Assembly: GCA_963833675.1 (NCBI GenBank)
Contig: CAWHYW010000045.1
Coordinates: 30,541 to 94,540 of the forward strand
Length of the DNA stretch: 64,000 nt
Direction: 5' to 3'
Source of the DNA: DASQDN01 sp963833675
GTDB taxonomy: Bacteria > Acidobacteriota > Terriglobia > Bryobacterales > Bryobacteraceae
In this document: positions 1 through 7,566 of the stretch, one piece after another
Layout of the letters: each line of letters begins with the position of its first letter
Position numbering within the stretch: position 1 is the first letter of the stretch
Program-made: the position numbers and the translations under genes
The notes under the pieces: model-generated
The model's database searches: none
What the model saw: the letters and a program-made list of their open reading frames with translations, nothing else
Told to the model about the DNA's origin: nothing

Positions 1-2551
1 GCTGCTCGACCTTCGCATAGAACGCGTTGTAGTTCGAATACTGATAGCCCGTCACCTGCTGGAACGCCGGCGAAAGCGCCGGGTACGGCTGCCGCGCGGT
101 GAATGGAGAAGGCTGAGCCGGATCTGAAGGAGGCAGCGGCTGATTGAGCCACACGTTGCCAATTTGTTTATGACCCGTGTTGCCGATGTAGCCGCCTTCC
201 AGAAGCATCGCGTTCGCCAGTTCGTGCTGCACGCTGAAATTGTATTGATAGATATAGCCGTCGCGTTTCTTCAGATCGATGTTGGTGGTCACCGCAGATT
301 TGACCTGACCTGCAGCCGGAAACAGGCTTGAAAGCTGGAGTTGCGGTGTGGTGGCGCTGGACGTCAGGTTGGCAATGACGAAGTAAGGCGCCGTGCTCAT
401 CATCGGCACGAGAAGGCTGCCGCCGGTATTCAGCGCATAGAATACGCCGGCTCCCGTGCGGATGGTCGTCTTGCTTCCGACTCTGTAGGCGATGCCGAGA
501 CGGGGGGACCAGTTATTGGCATCGGTCTGAATGGGCCGCTCGGGCAGCAACGCTGCGCCGCTCCCCTTTACGAGGCCCTGACCGGGTACAAAATAGTCCG
601 GTGAATCAGCGAGCAACTGCCGGCCTGTCGCAGGGTCGAAGTTGGCCAGACGGCCGCGCCACTGCTGGAAGATCTCATAGCGCAGACCAAGGTTCAGCGT
701 CAGGCGGCTGTTTATTTTCCAGTCGTCCTGAAGGAAGGCGTTGTACTGCGTTCCGATCGAGTATTTGGCTACGCCGCCGAAATCGCCAACGCTGCCGAGT
801 CCGCCAGTGGCCGTCAAAGGATAGCCGAGCAGGAAATCGGCGAAGGAATCGCCGGTGAATGTGCCGCTGAAGTTGAAGATACCGTTCTGACTGCTGCCCT
901 GATCGTAGCCGACCATGAGGCGATTTACGTCGGCGCCCATCTTGAGCGTATGCGAGCCTTTAATCCAAGTGAGTGTTTCGGCTGCCCGGTAGTAGAGGTT
1001 GTTCTGAACGATGTGAGAGCCGTAACCGACAAATCCGCTGCTGGCGCCGGGTGTGCCTGGCGCATATCCACTGAGGTTGATGTTCGGCAGTGTGTAATCG
1101 CCCGGATTGGCCGCGAGGTTCTTGAGACCAAGCTCCGCTGCATAATTCGTAGACGTGGTATCGCCGTCGCTTACGCGAGCAAGGAAGGTTTTAGTAAAGC
1201 CGAGCCGTGTTTCGCTGATCCACTGCGTCGAAATTACATCGGTGAGACCAATCACGAGGAAGTGTGTTCGATCGGGGCGAATGACGCCCAGATTCGTGAT
1301 GTACGCCGCGTTACCGAGGTCGTCGGTTGCATACGAGTAGCGACCGAAGAGATTCAGTTTGTCGGTCAGGTGATGGTCGATACGCATCGTACCCTGATCC
1401 CGGCGCTCGATGTCGCTGGGTGTTGCGAGGAAGTTGGCGCCCGGGCGCACGATATTGGGCAACGGGAAATACTGCACCAGTTGTTTCGAGATGGAATCCC
1501 AGCGCGCTTGCGGAATCACGTTATTTGGGAACGCATTATTATTGTTCAGCGGGTCCCGAATGGTTTTGCCGGTTCCGGAGAAGTCCCCGGCCAACATCTG
1601 CTGGGTTGGAATCAGGCCCTGAAGGATAACTCCCTGGCTCTGTCGACGGCCTTCGTAGTTGAGAAAGAAGAAAGTCTTGTCGCGCCAGATAGGACCACCA
1701 AGATTGGCGCCGAACTGATTGTATGTGAAGCGCGGCGGACCGTTGCGAGGGCGGAAAAACTGGCCGGCATTGAAGGCTCGATTTCGAATAAAGTCATACG
1801 CGACTCCATGAAAAGAATTGGTGCCGCTTTTGGTGACCAGTTCGATGCTGGCCGCGCCGTGACCATACGATGCGTCCATGAAGTTGACCTGAACTTTGAA
1901 CTCCTGCAGAGCATCCAGGGAAAGCGCAATCGCCGGATTGTTGACGTTAGCAACTGTGAAGTCCGTGCCGTCGAGAGTTGTCAAGGTCGACGTGTTGCGA
2001 ATGCCCCCGACCTGGACTGAACGTCCATCCATCACGCTGCTGCCGCCCGCCACTTTGGTCGCGCCAGGCGTCAGCGCCACGAGGTCGAAGAAGTTGCGGG
2101 CGTTCAACGGCAGTTCATGAACAGTGCGAGTATCAATCGCGGTGCCGAGCGAAGCTGAATCGGTCTGAAGGACCGGTGTAACGGCCTGTACGTTGACGGT
2201 CTCAGACACCGCCCCAACCTGCATCGAGAAGTCCACTCGAGTCTCGGTGTTGACGGTTACGATGACATCCGGAATATTCGTGACTTTGAAGGAGGGAGCA
2301 CTTGCTGTCGCTGTATATCGGCCGGGCGGGACAGCGTTAAAGCGATAGTTTCCATCCGTATCGGTCCGGGAAGTTCGAGATGCGCTGGTTTCCTGATTTT
2401 TGATGGTGACGGTCGCGCCGGGTACAGTTGCGGCCGTTGGATCCGTAACAGTGCCGATGATTGTGCCTGATCCGTACTGCGCATTTGCTGAGAAATTGAA
2501 AATATTCAGAAAAAGCAGGCACCAAGTGAGCTGGAAAAAATAACGGCGCAT
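1..2551 (-). CDS. TonB-dependent receptor with N-terminal carboxypeptidase-regulatory-like domain (3' end outside window)
   Basis: About 850 codons are read without interruption from the ATG at 2551 to the window edge, so the C-terminal part of the barrel is missing. A signal peptide (MRRYFFQLTWCLLFLN..., cleaved near SANAQ) is followed by a CarboxypepD_reg-like/Cna-B fold (GTVTDPTAATVPGATVTI, TDTDGNYRFNAVPPGRYT). Then comes a plug-like region (PLNARNFFDLVALTPG, VGGIRNTSTLTTLDG) and long aromatic beta-barrel stretches (GVAYDFIRNRAFNAGQFF, TLNLGLRYEIF, NNWSPRLGIAYRV). This is the Oar-like outer-membrane receptor architecture expanded in Acidobacteriota, expected to import a TonB-dependent substrate that the sequence does not identify. 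An AGAGGG ribosome site lies 7 bases before the ATG. It is divergent from a sodium:solute symporter, so the two may share a regulatory region. Confidence 0.92.
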   Translation of the reverse strand, partial: MRRYFFQLTWCLLFLNIFNFSANAQYGSGTIIGTVTDPTAATVPGATVTIKNQETSASRTSRTDTDGNYRFNAVPPGRYTATASAPSFKVTNIPDVIVTVNTETRVDFSMQVGAVSETVNVQAVTPVLQTDSASLGTAIDTRTVHELPLNARNFFDLVALTPGATKVAGGSSVMDGRSVQVGGIRNTSTLTTLDGTDFTVANVNNPAIALSLDALQEFKVQVNFMDASYGHGAASIELVTKSGTNSFHGVAYDFIRNRAFNAGQFFRPRNGPPRFTYNQFGANLGGPIWRDKTFFFLNYEGRRQSQGVILQGLIPTQQMLAGDFSGTGKTIRDPLNNNNAFPNNVIPQARWDSISKQLVQYFPLPNIVRPGANFLATPSDIERRDQGTMRIDHHLTDKLNLFGRYSYATDDLGNAAYITNLGVIRPDRTHFLVIGLTDVISTQWISETRLGFTKTFLARVSDGDTTSTNYAAELGLKNLAANPGDYTLPNINLSGYAPGTPGASSGFVGYGSHIVQNNLYYRAAETLTWIKGSHTLKMGADVNRLMVGYDQGSSQNGIFNFSGTFTGDSFADFLLGYPLTATGGLGSVGDFGGVAKYSIGTQYNAFLQDDWKINSRLTLNLGLRYEIFQQWRGRLANFDPATGRQLLADSPDYFVPGQGLVKGSGAALLPERPIQTDANNWSPRLGIAYRVGSKTTIRTGAGVFYALNTGGSLLVPMMSTAPYFVIANLTSSATTPQLQLSSLFPAAGQVKSAVTTNIDLKKRDGYIYQYNFSVQHELANAMLLEGGYIGNTGHKQIGNVWLNQPLPPSDPAQPSPFTARQPYPALSPAFQQVTGYQYSNYNAFYAKVEQ

Positions 2552-2553
2552 GT

Positions 2554-2582
2554 TTGACCCTCTGATCGAGGGAGTATATAAC
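2554..2582 (+). promoter_or_regulatory. sigma70-like promoter for the symporter gene
   Basis: TTGACC (2554-2559) and TATAAC (2577-2582) each match the sigma70 hexamers in 5 of 6 positions and are separated by exactly 17 bases. The predicted transcript would start near 2589, about 40 bases before the GTG of the symporter. The -35 box lies inside the ribosome-binding region of the divergent TonB-receptor gene, so the two promoters may interfere. Confidence 0.55.
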
Positions 2583-2629
2583 AACAGGGCGCTTCGGGTC
2601 ATAAGTGAAAACTCAGGGAAGGCTGGCAC

Positions 2630-4186
2630 GTGCTAGGCATATTCGATTCGGTCATCATCATCATCAGTTTGGCGTTGGTTATTGGAGCGGTTCTGCGGTC
2701 CGCGGGCAAGAAACAAACCGACGCTGAGTATTTCCTTGCGGGGCGCGACTTGCGGTGGCCGTTCATTGGAATGTCGCTGCTGGCATCTAACATCTCAGCC
2801 GAGCACGTGGTCGGCATGGCGGGTGACGGATATCGCGTCGGCATGGTCACTGGCGGGTATGAATGGGTGGCCGCGTGGTGCCTTATCATGCTCGCCTCAC
2901 TTTTTGCGCCTCTCTATCTACGCAGCAGGATCTACACCATTCCCGAGTTCCTCGAGCGCCGCTTCGGATGGGGTCTGCGCGCCTTCTTGTCGGCCAATCT
3001 GCTGGTGATAAACGTGTTCACGAAGAACGCCATCGACCTTTGGGCAGGGTCGCTTCTATTCGTTCTGCTATTTGGTTGGAATCAGATGGCGGTCATGATT
3101 GCCCTCTCGATTTTCACAGCCATCTACACGATGAAAGGAGGCCTTCGCGCCGTGGTCTATGCGGACATGGTGCAAGGCACATGGCTCATTGTTAGTAGCG
3201 TTGTCCTGACCATCGCGGCGCTTATCGCTGTTGGCGGATGGAGTGGGCTGACAGCGCGCGTCGATCCCGGACTAATCCAGATGGTGAAGCCGATGGATTC
3301 CGAGCTTCCGATCACCGGGTTCCTCATCGGGAACTTGTTCGGTGGAATGTTCTATTGGTGCATGGACCAGACGAACGTGCAGCGCGTGCTGGGCGCGCAA
3401 TCTGTGGACCAGGGCCAGAAGGGGGCCATCTTCGCCGGCTTCCTGAAATTGCTGATCCCATTCCTCCTGGTGTTGCCGGGCGTGATCGCTCATGCCTTGT
3501 ATCCCGACCTGCAGAAAGCCGACATGGCTTATCCGCGACTGGTGAGCGATCTGCTTCCCGTCGGGCTTCGCGGACTGGTGCTGGCCGGACTCATCGCCAT
3601 CCTGATGTCCTCTATGAGCGCCTGCTACAACGCAAGCGCCACGCTTGTGGTCCGCGACTTCGTCATGCGACGGAGACCAAACCTGTCTGATCAGGATCAG
3701 GTCGCCATCGGTCGGAGGGTCACAGTGCTGATGGCCATACTCGGTGTGCTGGCGGCGCCTCTGGTGGGACTGTCGGTCACTATATGGCAATACCTGCAAC
3801 TGATCTCGGCGTATCTGGGTGTGCCTTTGGGAGCAGTGATCTTCGTCGGCCTGCTCTGGAAGCGCGGAAACACTGCCGGGGCAATTGCCGGCGGGGCGGC
3901 GGGCTTCGCCTTCGGCATGTTCCTGTTTCTCGATCAGACCCTCGGCTGGGCGCTGCTGTCACACCCTTATCTGACTTCGTTTCTTCACCGTTCCATCCTG
4001 GTTTGGTTTTTCGCGGCAGTCATCATGGTTGTGGTCAGCCTTGGGACCGCGCCGCCTCCGGAGTACAAAGTGGAGGGCAACGTGTTCAGTTCCGCTGGGC
4101 ATCAGAGTCTGGCAGGAAGGGATTACAGGATCTGGGCTGTTGTGCTGTTCGTCTGCACGGTGATCCTGTGGTGCATTTTTCGTTGA
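2630..4186 (+). CDS. Sodium:solute symporter (SSS/SLC5 family, SGLT-like)
   Basis: A 518-residue protein with about 13-14 hydrophobic segments, typical of SSS transporters, placing it in the cytoplasmic membrane. Family signatures include the N-terminal helix followed by KKQTDAEYFLAGRDLRW, the SLLASNISAEHVVGMAG segment of TM2, YTIPEFLERRF, and an SSMSACYNASATLVVRDF stretch in the Na2-site region. It would import a small organic solute, perhaps a sugar, with sodium; the substrate cannot be read from sequence. The GTG start at 2630 is chosen because AGGGAAGG sits 7 bases upstream and the N-terminus then aligns with the family. It is transcribed alone, divergently from the TonB receptor, which suggests outer- and inner-membrane steps for one nutrient (inference). 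Confidence 0.9.
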   Translation: MLGIFDSVIIIISLALVIGAVLRSAGKKQTDAEYFLAGRDLRWPFIGMSLLASNISAEHVVGMAGDGYRVGMVTGGYEWVAAWCLIMLASLFAPLYLRSRIYTIPEFLERRFGWGLRAFLSANLLVINVFTKNAIDLWAGSLLFVLLFGWNQMAVMIALSIFTAIYTMKGGLRAVVYADMVQGTWLIVSSVVLTIAALIAVGGWSGLTARVDPGLIQMVKPMDSELPITGFLIGNLFGGMFYWCMDQTNVQRVLGAQSVDQGQKGAIFAGFLKLLIPFLLVLPGVIAHALYPDLQKADMAYPRLVSDLLPVGLRGLVLAGLIAILMSSMSACYNASATLVVRDFVMRRRPNLSDQDQVAIGRRVTVLMAILGVLAAPLVGLSVTIWQYLQLISAYLGVPLGAVIFVGLLWKRGNTAGAIAGGAAGFAFGMFLFLDQTLGWALLSHPYLTSFLHRSILVWFFAAVIMVVVSLGTAPPPEYKVEGNVFSSAGHQSLAGRDYRIWAVVLFVCTVILWCIFR

Positions 4187-4389
4187 TCACGCCGCCGAAA
4201 AATTCGAATGCCTCGCGCGCGGCTTCTTCGAAGTCACGTATTGACGTTCGGGCTGAGGCTAATCGTTCTCGGGTTGAAGGTTAGCAGGAGAGTTGTGCGC
4301 TCGTTGATGCACAAATGATACATAAACCAACCTGCAAACGAGAGCGCCCGCAGTGTGGGCCTCGCTAACTCGTTGGCTACAATAGGCAC

Positions 4390-4484
4390 GGAAGGCAAGC
4401 TGGGCTGGTGTCCGGGACGGTCTTCAAAACCGTTCGGCGGCTCTTAGAGTCGCTGGTGTGTTCGATTCGCACTGTCTTCCGCCA
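4390..4484 (+). tRNA. selC: tRNA-Sec (anticodon TCA), selenocysteine tRNA
   Basis: A 95-base molecule folds as a bacterial tRNA-Sec. The acceptor stem has 8 pairs (GGAAGGCA with TGTCTTCC) rather than 7, followed by discriminator G and encoded CCA. The D stem is extended to 6 pairs with a 4-base TGGT loop. The anticodon stem ACGGT/ACCGT closes the loop CTTCAAA (anticodon TCA), there is a long variable arm, and the T arm is GTGTG-TTCGATT-CGCAC. Eight acceptor pairs plus five T-stem pairs is the 8+5 bacterial Sec form. A TACAAT -10-like hexamer (4378-4383) lies just upstream, without a convincing -35. It implies that this organism makes selenoproteins. No selA, selB or selD is in the window. Confidence 0.96.
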
Positions 4485-4490
4485 CTCCAA

Positions 4491-4504
4491 CCCGGCGCTC
4501 CGGG
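4491..4504 (+). terminator. Weak hairpin after tRNA-Sec, possible terminator
   Basis: CCCGG-CGCT-CCGGG forms a 5-pair GC stem seven bases after the tRNA CCA end. A short T run (TTTT) follows only after about 12 bases, so the canonical rho-independent pattern is incomplete. Confidence 0.3.
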
Positions 4505-4519
4505 CTGTGATACTGATTT

Positions 4520-4716
4520 TCAACGTTCTCGGGCTTTAAATAAGTGCATGGATAACTGAATCACCGCACTTCGCAAGCTGTTACTTCCGATTTGCCCAAG
4601 TCCTCAATTTCCTCCGCAATCAGCAACTGATCAGCGTTTCCTACAAAACGACCTTGGCGTAGGGTCGCGGCCATCGCCTGCGTCCAGGCGTAGTAGTCAG
4701 CCTTGTAGAGCGACAT
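4520..4716 (-). pseudogene. DUF29-family protein remnant (short, frameshifted)
   Basis: Reading from the ATG at 4716 gives MSLYKADYYAWTQAMAATLR, then a region ending EEIEDLGKSE. This is the conserved N-terminal part of DUF29 proteins (usually ~140-150 residues, with YAWT and IEEIEDLGRSE motifs). The frame stops at 4561 after about 51 residues. In a neighbouring frame the expected next helix continues (VIQLSMHLFKARER) to a stop at 4520. The gene is therefore both frameshifted and truncated, well short of family length. Its function is unknown even when intact. It sits just downstream of tRNA-Sec on the opposite strand, and nothing else supports a mobile origin. Confidence 0.7.
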
Positions 4717-4760
4717 GTCTTTATCGTTTCATGAATTCGGAATCAGGGCTCTGCAACATG

Positions 4761-5762
4761 CTAATCTGCCAGCCACCTATCGACATGCTCGCGAACAAAA
4801 GCATCGTCCGTGAGATGTGGATAGATGCGGCACACGCGATCGATCTCTTCCATTTGGCCGGGTGACAGCTCTTCGTTTGGATCGAGGCACCATCGACCTG
4901 CAAGCAGACCCTGCCGGCGGAGGATCTCATGAAGACCTGGAATGCAACCATGAAAGTAATGCGCGGGATCGAAAAGCGCGGCGTTCGCATCTGTCACTTG
5001 CGCCGCGAGAGTGAGCAACTCCGGACTGGGACCATTGCGAGTTGCCTGGAGATGCTCAAACGCCTTTTGTGTCCACACGGCCCAGTGTCCGAGCAGTCCT
5101 CCGACGATTCGTGCCTTCGCCGCTCCGAACGCATACTCGGTGAGCAGATCTATCAGAATGGCGTCGTCATTCCCCGTATAGAGCGCGATGTCCCGACCTG
5201 ACTCCGCCACGGCACGCACGACATCGATCGTCTGATAGCGATTAAAGGGAGCCATCTTGATGGCGACTACGTTTTCAATTTGGACGAACTCGCGCCAGAA
5301 GTCATAAGAAAGCAGGCGTCCGCCCACGCTCGGTTGAAGATAGAACCCAAAGACAGGCAAGATATCCGCAACTGCTCGAACGTGCGTGATGAGGTCGCGA
5401 ACCGGCGCATCTTTCAAAGCGCCAAGGCTGAGAAGGACGGCCTGATAGCCAAGATCCCGGGCGATACCCGCTTCTCGCACGGCTTGTGTCGTGTGGCCTA
5501 CCGCGCCCGCGACCGCAACCATATCCTTGCCGCGAATCTCTTCAGCAGCGAGTTCCAGGACGGGCCTAAATAGTCCTATTTCGGGTTCGCGAATAGCGAA
5601 TTGCGTTGTGTGAACTCCTACTGCGACGCCGCCTGCGCCAGAGGCGGCGTAGTAGCGAGTCAGTGCTCGCTGACGTCGCTCATCGAGCTTTCGGTCGGAT
5701 GTTAAAGCAAGAGGATGAGCGGGTATGACGAGCCCCTGCTTGAGTCGAGCGCGCAGATCCAT
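4761..5762 (-). CDS. DapA/dihydrodipicolinate synthase family aldolase
   Basis: A 333-residue class I aldolase of the DHDPS/N-acetylneuraminate lyase superfamily. The Schiff-base lysine is K169 (NVVAIKMAPFNRY) and the catalytic tyrosine Y141 (VFGFYLQPSVGG); the 28-residue spacing matches E. coli DapA. The N-terminal catalytic-loop region is divergent (VGVHTTQFAI instead of the GTTGE motif), so lysine biosynthesis is unlikely. A sugar-acid or other keto-acid aldolase or dehydratase role is more plausible, and the substrate is unknown. Its ATG directly follows the stop codon of the epimerase gene with no gap, so the two are co-translated and probably act in the same pathway. Confidence 0.85.
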   Translation of the reverse strand: MDLRARLKQGLVIPAHPLALTSDRKLDERRQRALTRYYAASGAGGVAVGVHTTQFAIREPEIGLFRPVLELAAEEIRGKDMVAVAGAVGHTTQAVREAGIARDLGYQAVLLSLGALKDAPVRDLITHVRAVADILPVFGFYLQPSVGGRLLSYDFWREFVQIENVVAIKMAPFNRYQTIDVVRAVAESGRDIALYTGNDDAILIDLLTEYAFGAAKARIVGGLLGHWAVWTQKAFEHLQATRNGPSPELLTLAAQVTDANAALFDPAHYFHGCIPGLHEILRRQGLLAGRWCLDPNEELSPGQMEEIDRVCRIYPHLTDDAFVREHVDRWLAD

Positions 5763-6767
5763 CTAAAAACGTCCGTCCCGTGTCTCAAAATGTGTTGGCT
5801 TACCTAGTAACGCGTGACCAGCCCCAATCCAATCAGCGGTCCACTCGATCATCTGTGCTGGACTCACGCTCGGATATCCGAAGAGACGAATCGCGCGCGC
5901 ACTGTTGTTTAGAAGTGCTGTGGGCGCCTCCTCGCCTGTGAACTCGGGTTCTACGCCGAAGTACCGACCGAATTCCTCAGCGATCCATCGCACTGAGAGC
6001 GTTTCGGGGCCAGTCAGATTCAGCACCAACGGTGGAGATTGACAGAGAGCAATCGATTGCAAACAGGCGGAGTTCGCGTCACCCTGCCAAATTACGTTGG
6101 CCATTCCCATTCTCAGGTCGATCGGCCGTCGTTCAAAGACCTTCAATCCAACATCGAGCAAGACCCCGTAACGAAGCTCCGCCGCATAGTTCAAGCGCAG
6201 TAGAACCCCGAGAGTACCGAATGCATCACTGCCGTGTTGGAACATGCGCTCGCGACCCAGAGCCGACTGAGCGTATTCGCCGACCGGGGCTGCCGGCGTC
6301 TGCTCCGTGGCCCCGCCGCTCGTGACGGGTACAAGAGGATACACATTTCCGGTGGAGAAAGCGACAATCCTGGAGGATCGATAGCGCTCTGCGACACGAC
6401 CCGGCAAATAGGTGTTCATCGCCCAAGTGAGGTGCTCCGCTCCTGTGGTCCCAAACTTCATGGCAGCCATGAATACGACGTGCGGAGCGTCTGGTAAACG
6501 ATAGACGGCATCGGGTTCGATCAGATCCGCCGATATCGTCTCGACGCCTGCATTCTCGATACGGCGTCTTACAGCCGTCGAGGTGAAGCGAGCGACGGCG
6601 ATAACCTGATTTGCTCCCGCGCGTTTTGCCCGCATTGCGAGAGTCGGACCCATTTTCCCGCCGGCGCCGAGAATAAGAAGCGGACCTTCCAGCGACTGCA
6701 TCACTGCCTTGTCGCGCTCGGTTGGTCGCGAGAGGAGCTCTTCGAGTTCGTTTTCGTTGCGAATCAT
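5763..6767 (-). CDS. NAD(P)-dependent epimerase/dehydratase family protein
   Basis: A 334-residue extended-SDR protein. The Rossmann dinucleotide motif GAGGKMG is at about residues 34-40, preceded by a ~30-residue N-terminal extension. A VVFMAAMKFGTTG segment follows, then SSRIVAFSTGNVYPL around the active-site serine/threonine. The expected YxxxK motif appears as YAQSA, i.e. the tyrosine is present but the lysine position is alanine. The C-terminal half (LNLTGPETLSVRWIAEEFG) is typical of the family. It is translated directly ahead of the DapA-family aldolase. Together they suggest modification and cleavage of a sugar or sugar acid, but the substrate is not identifiable. Confidence 0.85.
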   Translation of the reverse strand: MIRNENELEELLSRPTERDKAVMQSLEGPLLILGAGGKMGPTLAMRAKRAGANQVIAVARFTSTAVRRRIENAGVETISADLIEPDAVYRLPDAPHVVFMAAMKFGTTGAEHLTWAMNTYLPGRVAERYRSSRIVAFSTGNVYPLVPVTSGGATEQTPAAPVGEYAQSALGRERMFQHGSDAFGTLGVLLRLNYAAELRYGVLLDVGLKVFERRPIDLRMGMANVIWQGDANSACLQSIALCQSPPLVLNLTGPETLSVRWIAEEFGRYFGVEPEFTGEEAPTALLNNSARAIRLFGYPSVSPAQMIEWTADWIGAGHALLGKPTHFETRDGRF

Positions 6768-6779
6768 GCTTGAAATAAT

Positions 6780-7566
6780 CTAACCAGCCTCAAATCCTGC
6801 TATTGCGTATACCATGCTCTCATCGCCGCGAACGGTTTCTCCACGATACATTCGAATGAGATTTCGTACAGGGGTGAAACCTAGTTCTTGGGCGAGGGCA
6901 CGAGCGTTTTCGCGCGCCGGGAGTATATCCCAAAGCCAAGGCTCATCTGGTTTCGTGGCGACAGCAGCCCGAATGAGCTGAGAGGCATCTTCGAAGCAGG
7001 TTGCAATACATGGACCGAGGTGATTTGCTCGGGCTCCCGGACGATGCTGAAGAAATGCGTTGTTGGCAACGACGGCAGGACCCAGAGCTTTCAGAAATGC
7101 AGAACGATCGGCTCCGGTAGCGCGCCGATCAAGATCGTCAGGGGATTTCGCCCTGGTTTGCCCGCGCTGACGCTAGTGGCGCAGGTGGTCGCCGCCATCT
7201 CTGGATTGGCTGTTCATCTTTGAATTCGAGGCTGGAGTACAGGGGGCGGCCTTGGTCAGTCGCATCGAGTTTCACGGATCGGATGCCGCGGGTATCGGCC
7301 AGCTCGAGTGCTGTTGTGACAAGCTGGCGGGCGTATCCGCGGCGCTGATAATCAGCATGTGTCAGCACCATTCCTAGCCACGCTAAATCTTTGCCATAAG
7401 TCAGCAGGGTAGTTGTGGCGACAATACGATGGTCCTGTTCGATCCCAAAACATCCGAGCGGTTCCAACGTAATCATGCGAAGCCAGTCTTCAGGCGTCTG
7501 ATTCCAGCCGGCGGCGCCGGATAGCTCACAAAGAGAGGGGATATCCGCAGCGGTGAGTAGCCTCAC
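6780..7566 (-). CDS. GNAT-family N-acetyltransferase with C-terminal Acetyltransf_18-like domain (frameshifted in this sequence)
   Basis: The first frame (7566 to 7138) gives a GNAT domain with the acetyl-CoA motif QRRGYARQLV, followed by LDATDQGRPLYSSLEFK. It ends early. In a neighbouring frame the protein continues (DDLDRRATGADRSAFLKALG ... WLWDILPARENARALAQELG ... NLIRMYRGE) to a TAG at 6780, giving about 262 residues, the normal size for GNAT plus Acetyltransf_18. Removing one base from the GGGG run at 7141-7144 (CCCC on the coding strand) restores a continuous frame, so a homopolymer error is likely. The ATG overlaps the stop of the upstream esterase gene (ATGA). Substrate unknown. Confidence 0.8.

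Noticed and set aside
950..2020. Open frame of 356 codons on the plus strand
   Set aside because: Antisense to the continuous TonB-dependent receptor frame, which has clear domains.
4520..4716. UGA in the DUF29 fragment as a selenocysteine codon, given the adjacent tRNA-Sec
   Set aside because: The conserved helix continues in a different frame, so it is a frameshift and not a read-through UGA; no SECIS-like hairpin was noticed.
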